Below are positions 45,901 to 63,689 of a DNA stretch of 64,000 nt, in pieces. Where the stretch lies: the NCBI GenBank assembly GCA_030063045.1, contig JAQSEB010000010.1, positions 1,116,001-1,180,000 on the forward strand, given 5' to 3'. The notes under the pieces were generated by a model. That model did not search any database. It was not told the DNA's origin and saw only the letters and a list, made by a program, of their open reading frames with translations. The DNA is from Pratylenchus scribneri. Taxonomy: Eukaryota; Nematoda; Chromadorea; Rhabditida; Pratylenchidae. The position numbers and the translations under genes were made by a program. Positions within the stretch are counted from its first letter, which is position 1, and every line of letters starts with the position of its first letter.

Positions 45901-48900
45901 TTTAATAATTCCGCCTGTTCTGATTTTAATAATTCCGCCTGTTCTGATTTTAATAATTCCGCCTGTTCTGATTTTTAATAATTCCGCCTGTTCTGATTTT
46001 TAATTCCGCCTAATTTTATATTTTTCTTAGGGATCTATTTTAATTAATTAATTTTAGGTGGAGCAATTGCCAATTTGTACGCCATGAATGCGGCTAGGTG
46101 AAAAAACCTAATAACAATTTAATCATTAGTGATATTGGATTTTAAAGTTTTGAACCAATTTTTTGTATTTATATATCAGATTTGATGAGAAAAAAAGTAA
46201 ATAGCATTTATAACATTTTTTGGTGTAATTTTAGACCTATTTTACCTATTTTAGCAAATTTCGCAAAAAATTCTTACAATTTTAAAAGAATAAATATCCA
46301 TTTTTTAATAGACATCGCATTTTTCCTCGAGCAAAACCACTTGGCATGGGATCAGTGCCGCCTCTTTGCTGTTTTACTTCGGAAGAAGTCACTCCTCTTC
46401 TAATATTTTTTTTTATTCATTTCAATTGTTTTTAGAGTCATTATTCGATTAAAAGTGCTGCCGCCGTCCTCGGAATTGGAGCCGATAATTGGTAAAATAA
46501 TCAATATCATTTAATATTAAATTGTATCCCAACTTTAGTTTCAACATTGAAACGGATGCCACGGGCCGAATGATCCCCGAAGCCTTGGAAGAACGAATAT
46601 TGAAGTGCAAAGAAGAAGTAAAAATAAGTATACAAGCATTTCAGTAGCTCGCCCTTTTTTTTTGGCCATATCCCGAGAAGGAATCAACCAATTCAGGAAG
46701 GTGATATGCAATTTGAAAGCCCTAAATGTCCTCTAAAAAGTGGCCAATTCTAATTATTTTGAAATGTTAAAATAATTTGCAAAATAAGCGGCTTTTCCTC
46801 CAACAAACAAATATTCGGGTTTATTTCACTCAAAGACATGTAACATTTTTAAAGCCTGGATTTTATAAAATTTAAAGAAGCCACTTTTTAGAGGACACTC
46901 TGGGCTTTAAAATGGTATATTGCCTTCCAGAATTGACAATTGCCTCACTGAGATATGGGTCAAAATAATTGGTCCAGAGATACTGAAACATTCCTTAATA
47001 TTATTTTGGATTTAAATAATTCACATGATTTTGCACCCAGGGCCTCTACCCATTTTTTGTTTGTGCAACCGCTGGCACAACAGTGTACGGTGCTTGGGAT
47101 CCAATCAACGCGATTGGTGACATTTGTGTCCGGCATGGCCTTTGGCTGCATGTTGATGTAAAAGGAATGAGGAATTAAATCCGAGTACAGAGTAATTTTT
47201 TAGGCCGCTTGGGGTGGAGGCCTTTTGTTAAGTCCGGAGCATAAATACCATTTGGCTGGCATCGAGCGAGCCAATTCAGGCAATTATGCATTTTGTGAAT
47301 TATACATATTTAGGGGGGGGGTGCTTTAATTGTTGAAAAAAGCATTGAAAAATGTCGAGAAGAATTCAAATTGACAACCAAAAAAAGTAATAAATTCCAA
47401 AATAATCCTTTGTGTTTATTCTACGTAAATGGATGGTTTGGTCAAAATTAAATGGTGTTTTAAACGATTAAACCGATTTTGGATTTGATTTAAACCGTTT
47501 AAATCGCATTTTGGTTCAAAACTGAATTAGAATTGGTTATTAAACCAAAGTAATTATAAAATCAAAATGATATGCTTCTTTAGAAGATTTATTGATTGCA
47601 ATGTTTATATAGTAGGTCTAGAATAAACTTGTGAATCATTATAATCTTTTCGGCAATTATAAATATTTCCATTACATTCGTCCAATTTTTTTTTGTACAA
47701 ATATTTCCATTACATTCGTCCAATTTTTTTTGCTACAGTAACTTGGAATCCGCACAAATTGATGGGCGCCCTTTTGCAATGTTCCGCATGTTTCGTACGT
47801 CAAGAAGTACAAAATTGAATAATGACATTTTGATTAAATAAATTGAATTTATTTTTAGGGTCTACTCTTCCAGGTCCAAAAAATAATTTCTGTTTTTTTA
47901 TTGAAATTTAAATAAAAATCCATTTTAGGTTAATCAAATGTCGGCGGACTACCTTTTCCAGCAGGATAAGCCGTATGATGTGAGCTATGACACCGGCGAC
48001 AAAGCAATTCAATGTGGACGACACAATGACATTTTCAAGGTGTCATCAAGGCAGCAACTTGACGCCATTTAAAATAACTCATCAAGGAATGCACCAATTT
48101 TGATGATTTTAGTATCAAATTAAAGAGCAGACTTTTGGCTATCAAATAAATTAATTTTATTTAAATTTGTTTAAAATTGTAGGAGTTATGGCCAAAAAAT
48201 CATTCAAAATGACCTTTACAATGGATTAGCAAAATTGTAAGTGGTTTTTTGGCTATGCCTTCATCAATTCTGAATCAATTTAAATAAAATTAATGTCATT
48301 TGATAGCCAAAAGTCTGCTCTTTAATTTGATACTAAAATCATCAAAATTGGTTCAGTATTTGATGAGTTATTGTAGATGGCGACAAGTTGAGTTGTAACA
48401 AAAATGTCTTTTTTAAGCTTTGGCTTATGTGGCGTTCAAAGGGAATGCAAGGCTATCGACAACAAATTAATCGACTCATGGTCAATATAAGTCCGAAAAC
48501 AATTTCATATCCCCTTATTAGGACTTGGCCAAATATTTCACTGCACGAATAAAGGCAACCGAAGGATTTGAAATGGTTGTGGATAAGGTTGTGGAATTTT
48601 TGGATATTTTAAAACTGATTTTTGTTATTATTTAGCCCGAATTTCTGAACATTTGCTTCTGGTAAATATTTCAATTTGAGAATTACATTAAATATTCTCC
48701 CTAAAGGTATATACCACCAAGCATGCGGAACATGGATCCAAAAGAGAAAATGAGCCGATTGGACAAAATTGCACCAAAAATTAAAGCCCGAATGATGGAG
48801 AAGGGCACCACAATGGTCATTTCGGGCATTTTTATTTGCTATACCGTATTTCCTCTATCCGTGCCCCAGAGCTACTATGATTCAAAGGCCCTTTAAAAGG

Positions 48901-49579
48901 GGCTTTTATTGTAGAGGGGGGCTTCTATTAGAGGGGGGAGGGGGACTTTTTACAGCTTATAATCCTTATTCCCGGGACCAAAGTTTGGGACGAGAGTCGA
49001 TCTAAGATCTCGCCCCTGGCCTTCGCCGGGAGTCTAAGCCCCCAGCGGCCCAAGGAAGAGGATTGGGTTTAGTTGGGTTTGACTTTATTGAATATATATT
49101 TATGAACGTCTTAAAAAAGTTGGGATGAAAAGTGAACAACCAAAAGTGAATATTTGCATAGTGGGGAAATTAGTGGATTTAAAAATACAGATTGGGGTAA
49201 TATTTGATTGAATGGGCTGATGGGGGTGATTACTGATTAGTGATTGATTAGGCAAAAAGTGGGGGTACAGTAGGATGAATAGGAGAAGCCCTTAGGCATT
49301 TGTTAATTTTTAGCATTGACAAAGACCCTTTTAAGAGGGCTTTTAATTTGAGAGAGGAGGGGCAATAATAGAGGAAATATGTTATACGGTAATGAAAAAT
49401 TTAAGGTTGGCTATCAGCCGGATGCACCAAAAGGTCGACCAAATTTCTTCAGAATGGTCATTTCCAATGCAGGAATTCAGGTGAATGTCTCCTTTGAAAA
49501 TGATTTTAATTATATTTTTTAGGAAGCGGATTTGGACTTTTTGATTAATGAAATCATTGATTTGGCAAAGGATATGTGA
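42949..49579 (+). CDS. unc-25: Glutamate decarboxylase (GABA synthesis)
   Basis: Twenty-one exons: 42949-43096, 43476-43592, 44561-44649, 44696-44732, 44774-44881, 44926-45015, 46058-46097, 46312-46387, 46436-46491, 46539-46617, 47041-47157, 47204-47279, 47739-47806, 47859-47873, 47929-48039, 48418-48480, 48522-48587, 48636-48661, 48707-48815, 49406-49480, 49523-49579; 1623 nt, 540 residues. PLP-dependent group II decarboxylase converting glutamate to GABA. Visible blocks: [65 protein letters not shown], the PLP-lysine motif [22 protein letters not shown] and NFFRMVISN. Exon 14 is a 15-nt microexon (GLLFQ). Intron 12 has a GC donor (47280-47281). Introns 2, 6, 10, 15 and 19 are enlarged by repeats. 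In nematodes GAD marks GABAergic motor neurons; expression cannot be read here. Confidence 0.96.
43650..44485. mobile_element. Inverted-arm element fragments (GAD intron 2)
   Basis: Three to four arms of the 300-bp family in a row: near 43655-43740, 43830-43910, 44000-44100 and a nearly complete element about 44190-44485 with the core TTTGTTGGAGGAAAAGCCGC. Confidence 0.6.
45045..46010 (+). repeat. 24-bp minisatellite array 4 with higher-order structure
   Basis: About 38 units in GAD intron 6, plus orientation. Variant units with TCTACTTAGAATAATTCCGC recur at multi-unit spacing, showing duplication of blocks of several units. Confidence 0.95.
46665..46960. mobile_element. Inverted-arm element without satellite (copy F, GAD intron 10)
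   Basis: About 295 bp: CATATCCCGAGAAGGAATCA, CCTCTAAAAAGTGGCC, core GCGGCTTTTCCTCCAACAAA, CCACTTTTTAGAGGACACTC and CACTGAGATATGGG. Confidence 0.7.
47420..47700. repeat. GGTTTAAAC-family repeat (GAD intron 12)
   Basis: Shares TGGTGTTTTAAACGATTAAA-like and TAGAATAAACTTGTGAATCATT end motifs with the MITEs in VMP1 and CLEC16A. It is followed by a duplicated ~38-bp stretch (ATATTTCCATTACATTCGTC twice). Confidence 0.5.
48050..48395. mobile_element. Palindromic MITE filling GAD intron 15
   Basis: Arms of about 100 bp: CAACTTGACGCCAT...AATAACTCATCAA and the inverse ending near 48395, including AGCAGACTTTTGGCTATCAA on the left and its complement on the right. The intron is 48040-48417, so the element is over 90% of it. 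Confidence 0.75.
48838..49390. mobile_element. MITE in GAD intron 19, related to DnaJ intron 1 repeat
   Basis: Ends CTATACCGTATTTCCTCTAT and ATAGAGGAAATATGTTATAC (inverted). The interior shares blocks in order with 26300-26850, including GGGACGAGAG, GGCCTTCGCCGG and AAAAGTGGGGGTACAG. Confidence 0.65.
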
Positions 49580-49739
49580 AGATGAAAAATTTACCAAATT
49601 TGAACAAATTAAATAATCCATTCCATTCCATTCCATTGTATTAGATTAATTCAAATTTTATCAATAATTCATAGAACATATTAATGGATAAAGATTTTAA
49701 TTCCATTCATTGATCACCATTTTTTAATTGGATTGGATT

Positions 49740-50055
49740 AAAATCAGAACAGGCGGAGCGGAATTATTTAAAATCAGAACAGGCGGAATTATTAAAAATC
49801 AGAATAGCGGAATTATTTAAAATCAGAACAGGCGGAATTATTAAAATCAGAACAGGCGGAATTATTAAAATCAGAACAGGCGGAATTATTAAAATCAGAA
49901 CAGGCGGAATTATTAAAATCAGAACAGGCGGAACTAAATCAGAACAGGCGGAATTATTAAAAATCAGAACAGGCGGAATTATTAAAATCAGAACAGGCGG
50001 AATTATTAAAATCAGAACAGGCGGAATTATTAAAATCAGAAGAGGCGGAATTATG
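49740..50055 (-). repeat. 24-bp minisatellite array 5
   Basis: About 13 copies in reverse orientation in the GAD-cullin spacer, 160 bp after the GAD stop. Confidence 0.95.
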
Positions 50056-50687
50056 AAGATATTATGAAGGATGAATGTAAAATTAGTGGGCAGAAATTGG
50101 TAGGGTAATTGATTGGCCAACTAAAGCTAATCCACGGGAATCATCACATAATCAATGTAGAGCATATTAACGGAAAAGATTTTTCTTTTCATTGATCAGT
50201 GATAACCATTTTATTATCGTGATTCAATTAATGTTCAAATTCAAATCTCTCCAAGCCCAATGCCATTTTCGTCACATACCACTAACCAGCTAACCACATT
50301 GATTCTAGTTTCTAGGCTTCCAGCATTACTGTATAACTAGGCCTACAGTTAGCATTTCAAAAAATTAATGCTGGCGTATTGTAACAAAAGACATTTTATC
50401 CAAACCGGTTTTTATTTATTTTTTATTTTTTCAGTTTCAGCAATTTACAGGGAGGGAGGGATTAATTAAGCTAAAAAACAATGATATTTTCGGATTAGTG
50501 GAAGCCCTTAAAACCATTTTCAATGCATTAAATATGTTACATTACTAAAATACATGATTTTGTTCACTTCCGTCCCCAAAGATCACTTTTTTATGAACTT
50601 GTTTTATTGTTTTTATCCAAATGATGTGATTGATTTAATCAAATTAATATTTTCTTCATTCAAGCGTTTATTCTAAAGTTAATCAAA
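50056..50687. other. Spacer upstream of cullin-2
   Basis: 632 bp A/T-rich, presumed promoter. TTCATTCAAG at about 50664 is a possible leader acceptor. Nothing else recognised. Confidence 0.5.
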
Positions 50688-57437
<6,750 letters not shown>

Positions 57438-57941
57438 ATCAATCAACAATATAATATTTTTATGATAAAAATAATAAAAAATTTATTTGCATTTTTTATG
57501 TTCTATCATATTTTGAAGAATGTTTCATTTCTTTAATATTTTTAAAATATTTTGTTATTGTTTGAACATTTTAAAATGTAAAAAAGCAGTTATCAAGGTA
57601 AGCTAAGGTTCAAAAATAGCGGATGACACGATTGTGAAAACCAAACCAAAGTAAAGTAAACGTAACATCGCTTTAAAAGAACAAGGAAAAACCTTGAATT
57701 TCACCACGAAAAGGGCTAGGAAAGGGTAGAGAACAACAATAAAAGCAATCTCGTTCGTGCGTGCTTGGTGCTTCCTACTTTTTTCCGTTTCTCATCATTT
57801 ACTTTTGGGGTTTATTACGCGGCAGAACCGCAAAGAAATCAAAACCATATTTACGCGTCCCTATTTATTCATTTTTATTAATAAAATTCAACAAATATTT
57901 ATTCAAAAAACCAAATTTTTGCAGCTTAAAAATTGAGAAAA
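57438..57941. other. Cullin-2 to SRCAP-like spacer
   Basis: 504 bp with the cullin-2 poly(A) signal at 57473 and a leader acceptor candidate at 57921-57924. No repeats recognised. Confidence 0.55.
57915..57924 (+). promoter_or_regulatory. Candidate spliced-leader acceptor of the SRCAP-like gene
   Basis: ATTTTTGCAG, a strong acceptor 17 nt before the ATG at 57942 with no upstream donor or exon seen. Confidence 0.45.
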
Positions 57942-60900
57942 ATGGATCACGAAAAGAATAAAAATCATATTCCGGTCTCATCTCATATAAATGAATTTTT
58001 GATTCGAGCACTGCACTCCGAAGCGCAAACATTACAAGAATTTCCGGAATTGAACATCTCAAGGTTTTTCATTGATTTTTCTTCTTTATTGATTGTCGAT
58101 TTTTCAGTGACTTGACACTACAAATTTCCACACAATTAATAACAGAAGTTGCAAAGTCAGCCCAGCAGAATGAATTGTGTCTATCAACGTAAGCATTGAT
58201 TGATCGAACTAATCGATAATCAATCGATAATATTTAGGAAGCCATCTACTTCAAAAGTTTCACCGGCAGAATTCAAACCAATACAAATAATAATTGGCGA
58301 TAATAACGTAAAATTTGTTCAACGAAATTTCTAATATGTTTGACTTTAGGACGCGGATGTTCCTTCGACCAGTTCCTCGCTGGTCAGTTCACAACCAGAA
58401 TCATTGCAGGTTAATAAAATTAAAATTAGTAATGTCCACAATTTGCAAAATTAAAGGTGGGACCTTAAGTTTTGTTTCCTAGCTCTTAAGGTTTTGGTTT
58501 AGATTAGAACTAGGAAAGAATATTTTGCCCAAAAAAACTCCCGAAAATATCAAATTAATGTTTCGTCCCAGGTCCTACCTTCACTCTTGCAAATTTTGGA
58601 TTAAACTTTAAGCTAAAAAATCAATATTTAAAATTGAATGTTCCAGGATGCAAAAGTGTACAATCGGATAAGGGAATTGCGGGAAGCTGGCCTCTGGGAT
58701 TCGACAAAGCTGCCAAAATGTGAAGATCCGCCGAGGAGAAAAACTCATTGGGACTTTGTGCTGGAAGAAGTGCTGTGGATGGCGATGGACTTCAAAAATG
58801 AACGGAAGACGAAACGACATTGGGCTAGGAAGGTTTGTGAACTTTTTATATCCAAAAAACCTTAAGTTTTAATTATCCAAAAAACCTTAAAATTTTTAAT
58901 ATCCAAAAAACCTTAAGTTTTTATTATCCAAAAAACCTTAAGTTTTTATTATCCAAAAAACCTTAAGTTTTTATTATCCAAAAAACCTTAAGTTTTTATT
59001 ATCCAAAAAACCTTAAGTTTTTATTATCCAAAAAACCGTAAGTTTTTATTATCCAAAAAACCTTAAGTTTTTATTATCCAAAAAACCTTAAGTTTTTATT
59101 ATCCAAAAAACCTTAAGTTTTTATTATCCAAAAAAACCGTAAGTTTTTAAAATCCAAAAAACCTTAAGTTTTTATTATCCAAAAATTATAAAATTTTTAA
59201 GATTGCTTCAAATGCCAAAGCTGTATGGCGAAAAACGCGAGAGGAGAACAAAAAACAATCCACATCGACATTTGGAAGGGATGAGAAAGAGGCGAAGAGA
59301 GTTTGTTCTTCCATTGCAAAGATGATCCGAGAATTTTGGCAAAATGTGGACAAAGTTGTTGATTTCAGAGCAAATGTAATTTTTTTATTTTATTAATATA
59401 TGTTACGGAAAATTTCGGTAAATTAGCTAGGCTCTTTTACACATCCAATTTTGGGAAATCTCGATTTTTAGGCAATCCAGAGGCACGAAAATGGGCTCAT
59501 TCGACTCAGAATAGTTGATTTAGTCTATGAAATTTCAATTTTAGATCCGAAATAGGGCTTAGACAAAAGTTAGTAAACCGGTTTGGGTTTGAACAACGGT
59601 TCAGCTTTTTATAACAAGCTCAAATCAGTTTGAAATTGAAATTTCATAGACTAAGTCGACCCAGCCGAGTCGAATAAGCCTAATCTTGAGTCTCTAGGTT
59701 GCCTAGAAGCCTAAATTTCCAAAATCGGCCGAACCCGAAACATATATAAATCCTTTAAATTTTTAGGAAATTGTCGAATCGAAGAAACGCAAAGCCCTTG
59801 ATCAGCATTTGAATTTCCTTGTTGGCGCAGCGGATAAAATAACATCAATTATTCAAGAAAGTTTGGCCGAATCACCGCTGATGAGACAATCCGCCCACAC
59901 CTCAGTGGCAGATGAACATTCCGACTCGGAGGCAGAGGCGGATGAGGAAGAAGGAACCGATGATGAGACGACAATCGAAAAGGAAGAAGAAGCCGCACAG
60001 AACCAACAGGAAGAGGAGCTGGATGATTTGTACAAGGAGAGGGATATGGACATAGACCAGCTGCTTACTACGGTATATTTTGCGCATTGTTGAGGGGTGG
60101 ATATTAAAAAGTGCATAAAAAATTGAAAATATAGAAAAAAAATTTTTGAACTTTTTATTAATTTTTTGGATTTTTTAAAACTATTAGTAATAATTTTTTT
60201 CAAAGAAAAATACCCTAAAATTGGGTCAAAATCGACTTTAAAAAATGATTGTGGCGAGAAACTTTGGCCACACATAAATGTTCCCCACTCTCTTCGCCAA
60301 TTGGCCAAAGCCAAAATTTTCAAATTTACTATTTTTAACCAAAATAAAAGTAAAAAGGGTCAAATTTCGTGATATATCCAAGAAATGTTGGCATATTTAA
60401 TCAATTTTATTAAATCTTAATTTTATAAATTTTCCTTTTTATTATAATTTTGATTGAAAATTTTCCAAAAAATTTCAAAATATTTATGTAAAAAAGGTAA
60501 AAAAATTTTTCAAATGTCGAAAATAGGTAAATTTATAATATAAGTTCAAAACAAGTGGAAAATGCTTTTTTATGCTTATTTCATTCTTTTGAAATCAGTA
60601 AAAATATTTAATATTTAATTAATTATAGCTGCCACGTGGATATCTTAATTCGCTGGTTCCACTGAAAAATGCCGAAGATTTGGATGAGGAAAGCAGCAGC
60701 CGAATGGAAAGTGTTGAGGATGAACAAACAAAGGAAATGGAAGCGGCGGCAAATGCGGCCATATTGAATGATAAACCGGATTTACAAAATGTTGACTGTG
60801 AAAAGCTGACATCCGAAAACAGTGAAGTGCGCCGAAAGGAATTGGACAATATTGCGGAAGCCGCACTGGAATTTCAACCCAGGGGATACACATTGGAAAC

Positions 60901-63488
60901 CACTGAGGTTTGAATTAATCAATTTATTGTACAAAAAACCGTAGAATTGAATTCATTTTCAAGAAGCCCATATTCAGAAATGAGAAATTTATTATGAGGG
61001 GGAATTTTTCAACGGAAGGCGGATTTATTTTTGCTTCCCCAAAGAGGCAAATTGTTTGTGGGAAATAATTGAATTAAATTTGCTTTCGACGAAGAAAATT
61101 TAACCAAAAATAACCCTATTGCCTATAACTAAAAATAGCCTCAACTCCCTAACAGAAAATTTAACCAAAAATTTCCCCACCACAATAAGAAAATTTTAAC
61201 CAAAAATAATCCCACAGAATATGGGGAAAATTAAATCAAAAATAGCCACACAGGGACGAATTTTAGGCAAAAATGGGTACTATAGGGAAGTGATGATAAA
61301 ATTTCCCCCTTTTTGGGCGGTGAATGGTGGTGGTAGAACGAGAATTTTTGTCCGAGGAAGAGGTACTTTCTCCCTCCCCCCCCCCATCTCTGGGTATGGG
61401 CCTGAATTAATTATTGGTAAAAAAAAACGGTATTTACGGGTTCTGTAGATTTAAAAAGAAGGAATGGTCTCCCCTAAGGACCCTAACCCTATATAGGATG
61501 ACCCATGGGGATCACCGGTACCTTACCCGAGTTGATCTAAAAAAAATCTGCAGGTAGTTAACCCGTAAGTAATTAATTGCTACAAAATTTTAGATATAAT
61601 TAAAAAATTCATCCCAACATTGCTAGGTGAAAACCGAAGTACCATTCCTTCTCTGTGGGCAACTCCGAGAATATCAGCTGGTTGGGCTGGATTGGCTTGT
61701 GACACTGTACGATAAGAATTTGAATGGAATTTTGGCCGATGAGATGGGCCTGGGCAAAACCATCCAAACCATTGCTCTGTTGGCACATTTGGCATGCGCC
61801 CGAGCAGTTTGGGGTCCACACCTGATAATTGTGCCCACATCCGTAATCCTGAATTGGGAAATGGAACTGAAGAAATGGTGTCCATCGCTGAAAATTCTAA
61901 CCTATTTTGGTACGGCAAAAGAGCGGGCCGAGAAACGGAAGGTTCGTTTGATGATTTAAGGGAGCAGATTTATAGGTTTTGGCCAATTTTTTATATTTTT
62001 TTTTTATCATTTTTGATGAAAAAAGCATATAAAATTAAAGTTTTTGGCCATTTATTTAATCTTTTTGACATGTTTTTTGGCTTATTTTTACATATTTTGG
62101 CAAATATCACCGAAAATTAATTCATTTTTGAGGTAATTTTTTTGACCAATTTACCTATTTTTTTGGACATTTTTCGAGGGAAAATTTCAATAGAAAAATT
62201 TAATAAAAAAACAAAAATCCGCCTATTTTGGGGTTCCTGAAAACTAATTTGTCAAATTTCATGAAAAAAAGTCCTAAATATGGCACCAATTTGCGATTTT
62301 TTAACACAAAAATCTTCAAAAAATTATTTAGACCTAATTTTTGACCAATTTATCTATTATTGCACTTTTGAAGGGAAATTTTATTAGAAAAATGAAAAAG
62401 CCAAAAAAACCTAAAAAATTTGCAATTTTTCGACACAAAAAATCCTAAAAAATTTTTTTTATTAAAATAAAAATTTATAGGGATGGTCCAAAATGAATGC
62501 ATTTCACGTCTGCATCACTTCCTACAAATTGGCCACCCAGGATATTCGAGCATTCAAGAAGAAGGCCTGGCAATATTTGATATTGGATGAGGCACAGAAT
62601 ATTAAAAATTTTCGAAGTCAACGCTGGCAAATGCTTCTTGGGTTGCGTTCAAGGAGAAGACTTTTGCTGACAGGTTCGAATTTTTAATTTAACACCTAGG
62701 TTTAGGTTGAGACTATACTTGGTATTTTCAAAAAATTTTTAAAAATTTTCCGAAAATTTTTTTTTGAAAATTTACAGATTTTATAGAAAGTTCAGATTCC
62801 TATGCCAAAATTTAGGTCTCGGGTTCGAATCCGCTCATAGGCAAATAATTTCTTTCGGATTTGATAGTTACTTTTATGTATTTTTTATACATTCTACAGT
62901 ATTTTCTAGGCGAAATTTTTTTTGAAATTTCATTCCGTTATTAGCGAACCTCACTTTTGCAAATTTAGGGGGTCTCAGGTTCGAATCCTCTCTCAGAGGA
63001 AGGTATTTTTCTGTCTTTTTAGTTACGTTTATGTATTTTTATACATTCTACAATACATTTCTGGCCAAAATACAGTAATTCAAAAACTACCAGAAACCAT
63101 GTTAGACACTTTTAATATATTTGATTACAATTTTAGGCACTCCATTGCAAAATTCCCTGATGGAATTGTGGGCATTGCTCCATTTTCTGATGCCAAATGT
63201 GTTCGCATCGCATGATGATTTCAAGGATTGGTTCCATAATCCAATCACCGGGATGGTTGAGGGCACAAATGAAGTGGATCAAGCGTTGGTTCAACGGCTG
63301 CATAAGGTCAAAAATTAATTTCAAACTTTTATATAATTTATATTTTTTTAGGTACTTCGTCCATTCATTTTGCGTCGCCTGAAATCGGAAGTGGAAAAGC
63401 AGCTGCCAACGAAGACCGAAAAAATAATCCCCTGTTCACTTTCAAAACGGCAACGTTTTCTCTACAATGAATTCTTGTCCAAAACAGC
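57942..63488 (+). CDS. ssl-1: SRCAP/Domino/SWR1-type chromatin remodeler, 5' part
   Basis: Twelve exons before the window edge: 57942-58063, 58108-58188, 58238-58307, 58350-58409, 58647-58832, 59202-59375, 59767-60072, 60629-60907, 61627-61941, 62481-62673, 63137-63306, 63352-63488; 697 codons, no stop, ending in phase 2 at a GT donor, so the gene continues beyond 64000. An HSA domain ([24 protein letters not shown]) binds actin-related proteins. An acidic Glu/Asp-rich linker (exon 7) follows. The Snf2 ATPase begins in exon 9: [20 protein letters not shown] (Walker A), [19 protein letters not shown]; exon 10 has LDEAQNIKN (motif II) and LLLTG, exon 11 [11 protein letters not shown], exon 12 [20 protein letters not shown] and intact GTPLQN favour SRCAP/Domino over EP400. 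The complex exchanges H2A for H2A.Z. The helicase C lobe would lie outside the window. Confidence 0.93.
58855..59185 (+). repeat. 25-bp minisatellite (SRCAP-like intron 5)
   Basis: About thirteen copies in plus orientation of the unit with CCAAAAAACCTTAAGTTTTT. They fill the 369-nt intron 58833-59201, starting within about 20 nt of the donor. Confidence 0.9.
59400..59760. mobile_element. Palindromic MITE, family P1 (SRCAP-like intron 6)
   Basis: Third P1 copy, with GTTGATTTAGTCTATGAAAT and the inverse arm TTTCATAGACTAAGTCGACC. It fills the 391-nt intron. Confidence 0.7.
60908..61626. repeat. SRCAP-like intron 8 with decayed hAT-like element
   Basis: The right terminus (C run then CATCTCTGGGTATGGGCCTG, ending 61404) matches the 38648-38883 MITE. 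A weak left end (GAAGCCCATATTCAG) is at about 60963. The interior has repeated AAATTTAACCAAAAATA-like units. No clear target duplication. Confidence 0.5.
61942..62480. other. SRCAP-like intron 9
   Basis: 539 nt, T-rich, no distinct feature. Confidence 0.4.
62700..63090 (+). repeat. SINE-like B-box repeat, two plus copies (SRCAP-like intron 10)
   Basis: Cores GGTCTCGGGTTCGAATCCGC at ~62814 and GGTCTCAGGTTCGAATCCTC at ~62971, each with the T-rich tail and TACATTCTACAGTA-like ending. They nearly fill the 463-nt intron. Confidence 0.7.
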
Positions 63489-63689
63489 GTAAGTTTTAAA
63501 ATAAGAAAAATTAAAAGTATATTAATAAAAGTGGGTTTGATTGAGACAAAGTAGGAATATTTTAATGAAATTTTTTTGGTCCTTTACTTATTCATTTCAT
63601 TGAGGTTTGAGGAGGAGGCAATTTTATTTACAAAATTCAAATCTTAAATGCCCAGCAGAGAGTTTTACACAATTTTTTTTTGATTTTTC

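Noticed and set aside
46180..46196. 17-nt microexon (RFDEK) in glutamate decarboxylase
   Set aside because: Including it shifts the frame into the next exon. Joining 46097 directly to 46312 gives [10 protein letters not shown], matching the family.
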